A DNA stretch of 13,019 bases, from positions 1 through 13,019 of the forward strand of contig CAJJTI010000044.1 of assembly GCA_905194705.1 (NCBI GenBank), read 5' to 3'. Positions within the stretch are counted from its first letter, which is position 1; every line of letters starts with the position of its first letter. This DNA is from an uncultured Solobacterium sp. Its GTDB lineage: Bacteria > Bacillota_I > Bacilli_A > Erysipelotrichales > Erysipelotrichaceae. Under the pieces are notes generated by a model that worked only from the letters and a program-made list of their open reading frames with translations, made no database searches and had not been told where the DNA came from. Of this stretch, positions 12,256-13,019 are shown piece by piece. Both the position numbers and the translations under genes were made by a program.

Positions 12256-13019
12256 CTAAACAATGAAATTAAAAACCCATACAACAAAAGGAATTGTTAC
12301 TATTGCAAGTAATGTAGATAAGATTACAGTTTGTACTGCATAGTGATAATTTTTACCATGTAAATGTGAATATACCGCAACATTTGTTCCAACAGGACAC
12401 GCAATAGCTATCATAATTGCCATCTTTAAATCCATATATGTATTAGGAACAAAATAAATGATTATCATTGCTACAAAAGGAATAATTAATCCTCTACCAA
12501 GTGCAATAAGATAATTAGCTTTATTTTTAAACATATCTGTTAAATTTACTTCTGATAAATATATACCAATCATAAACATACTTAATGGTGTATTCACACT
12601 AGCTGTCATTGATAATACGTCCTGTACTAAAACTGGAACATTTATACCCGAAAAGAAAATCAATAATCCAATACATGTTGCAATAAAGAAAGGTGCCTTC
12701 ATTATAGATTTAATATCTAATCCATCTTTCTCTCCTGTTAAAAGTGATACACCATAACTCCATTGCATAATATTTAAAAAGGCAATAAATGGTGCAATAT
12801 AGAATACAGCCTCTCCACCTAAACTTGCAGCAATAATAGGTACACCAAAGAATCCCGGATTACAAAATCCTGTTGCAAAATCAGCAATTTCATCTTTTTT
12901 AAAGATTAAATGTGCTATTACAATCGAAATTAAAACAACAATAATACTTACAAGTGAAGCAATTAATAACCCTCTAATTGTTTCACTGCTTCTATCAACC
13001 ATAAAGCCATTGATAATAA
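12256..13019 (-). CDS. AEC-family (auxin efflux carrier-like) permease, N-terminus cut by the window edge
   Basis: About 253 residues are visible; family members have about 300-310, so roughly the first 50 are missing. The frame remains open to the end of the window (FIINGFMVDRSSET ...), so the ATG at 13000-13002 is internal, not the start. About eight hydrophobic segments are seen. Family features are NPGFFGVPII, TPLSMFMIGIYLSE (the conserved cross-over-type TPLSL/M region) and IACPVGTNVAVYS near the C-terminus. AEC permeases of bacteria carry small organic acids or amino acids such as malate or malonate; the substrate here is not determinable. The gene ends 34 nt before the thrE-like pair, and all may serve metabolite export, but a shared transcript is not shown. 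Confidence 0.88.
   Translation of the reverse strand, partial: IINGFMVDRSSETIRGLLIASLVSIIVVLISIVIAHLIFKKDEIADFATGFCNPGFFGVPIIAASLGGEAVFYIAPFIAFLNIMQWSYGVSLLTGEKDGLDIKSIMKAPFFIATCIGLLIFFSGINVPVLVQDVLSMTASVNTPLSMFMIGIYLSEVNLTDMFKNKANYLIALGRGLIIPFVAMIIIYFVPNTYMDLKMAIMIAIACPVGTNVAVYSHLHGKNYHYAVQTVILSTLLAIVTIPFVVWVFNFIV

Noticed and set aside
1..13019. CRISPR array, insertion sequence, riboswitch or rRNA
   Set aside because: No regularly spaced repeats, transposase, known aptamer core or rRNA sequence was recognised on reading both strands.

Overview
The window suggests a low-GC Firmicute, probably an Erysipelotrichia-like gut bacterium. The basis is strongly A+T-rich core genes and a gene order (yitT, ftsE, ftsX, hydrolase, ctp, uvrB) resembling the yvjA/ftsEX/ctpB neighbourhood of Bacillota. 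The taxon is an inference; no rRNA or other marker is present. Nearly everything reads on the minus strand. One small VanZ-like gene, at about 9.6-10.0 kb, is on the plus strand.

Region 1 (1-2121) is accessory DNA with a visibly higher G+C content than the rest. From right to left, in the direction of transcription, it holds 40-nt 5' halves of tRNA-Arg(CCT) genes at 2082-2121 and 1967-2006, a complete tRNA-Arg(CCT) with terminator at 1592-1668, a VOC/glyoxalase-like gene, a small Cys-rich gene, and the C-terminal remnant of a Fic-family protein. The Fic remnant has been joined onto the Cys-rich gene and lacks the catalytic part. All three tRNA copies end, or are shared, up to the same base just past the anticodon loop. 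This looks like repeated integration of mobile elements at one tRNA-Arg(CCT) site, followed by decay. No integrase is visible here.

Region 2 (2122-9488) is a compact minus-strand operon: yitT-like membrane gene, ftsE, ftsX, a secreted coiled-coil M23 peptidase (PcsB/EnvC-like), an S41 C-terminal processing peptidase with a peptidoglycan-binding domain, and uvrB. Genes overlap by 4 to 11 nt or sit 9-25 nt apart. FtsEX would gate the M23 peptidoglycan hydrolase at the division site and the Ctp protease could tune it. uvrB (nucleotide-excision repair) shares the transcript but not the pathway.

Region 3 (9482-9590) is a short divergent promoter region. Both promoters (extended -10 boxes) lie exactly 7 nt from the best start codon of their gene, with no Shine-Dalgarno. 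Both yitT and the vanZ-like gene are therefore predicted to be leaderless.

Region 4 (9582-13019) holds the VanZ-like gene, which shares a bidirectional terminator with a convergent DegV/FakB-type fatty-acid-binding gene. Upstream of degV are a split ThrE-type amino-acid exporter pair and a partial AEC-family transporter running off the right edge.

No convincing new defence or mobile system was found. The most unusual items are the stacked tRNA-Arg half-genes and the paired leaderless promoters.
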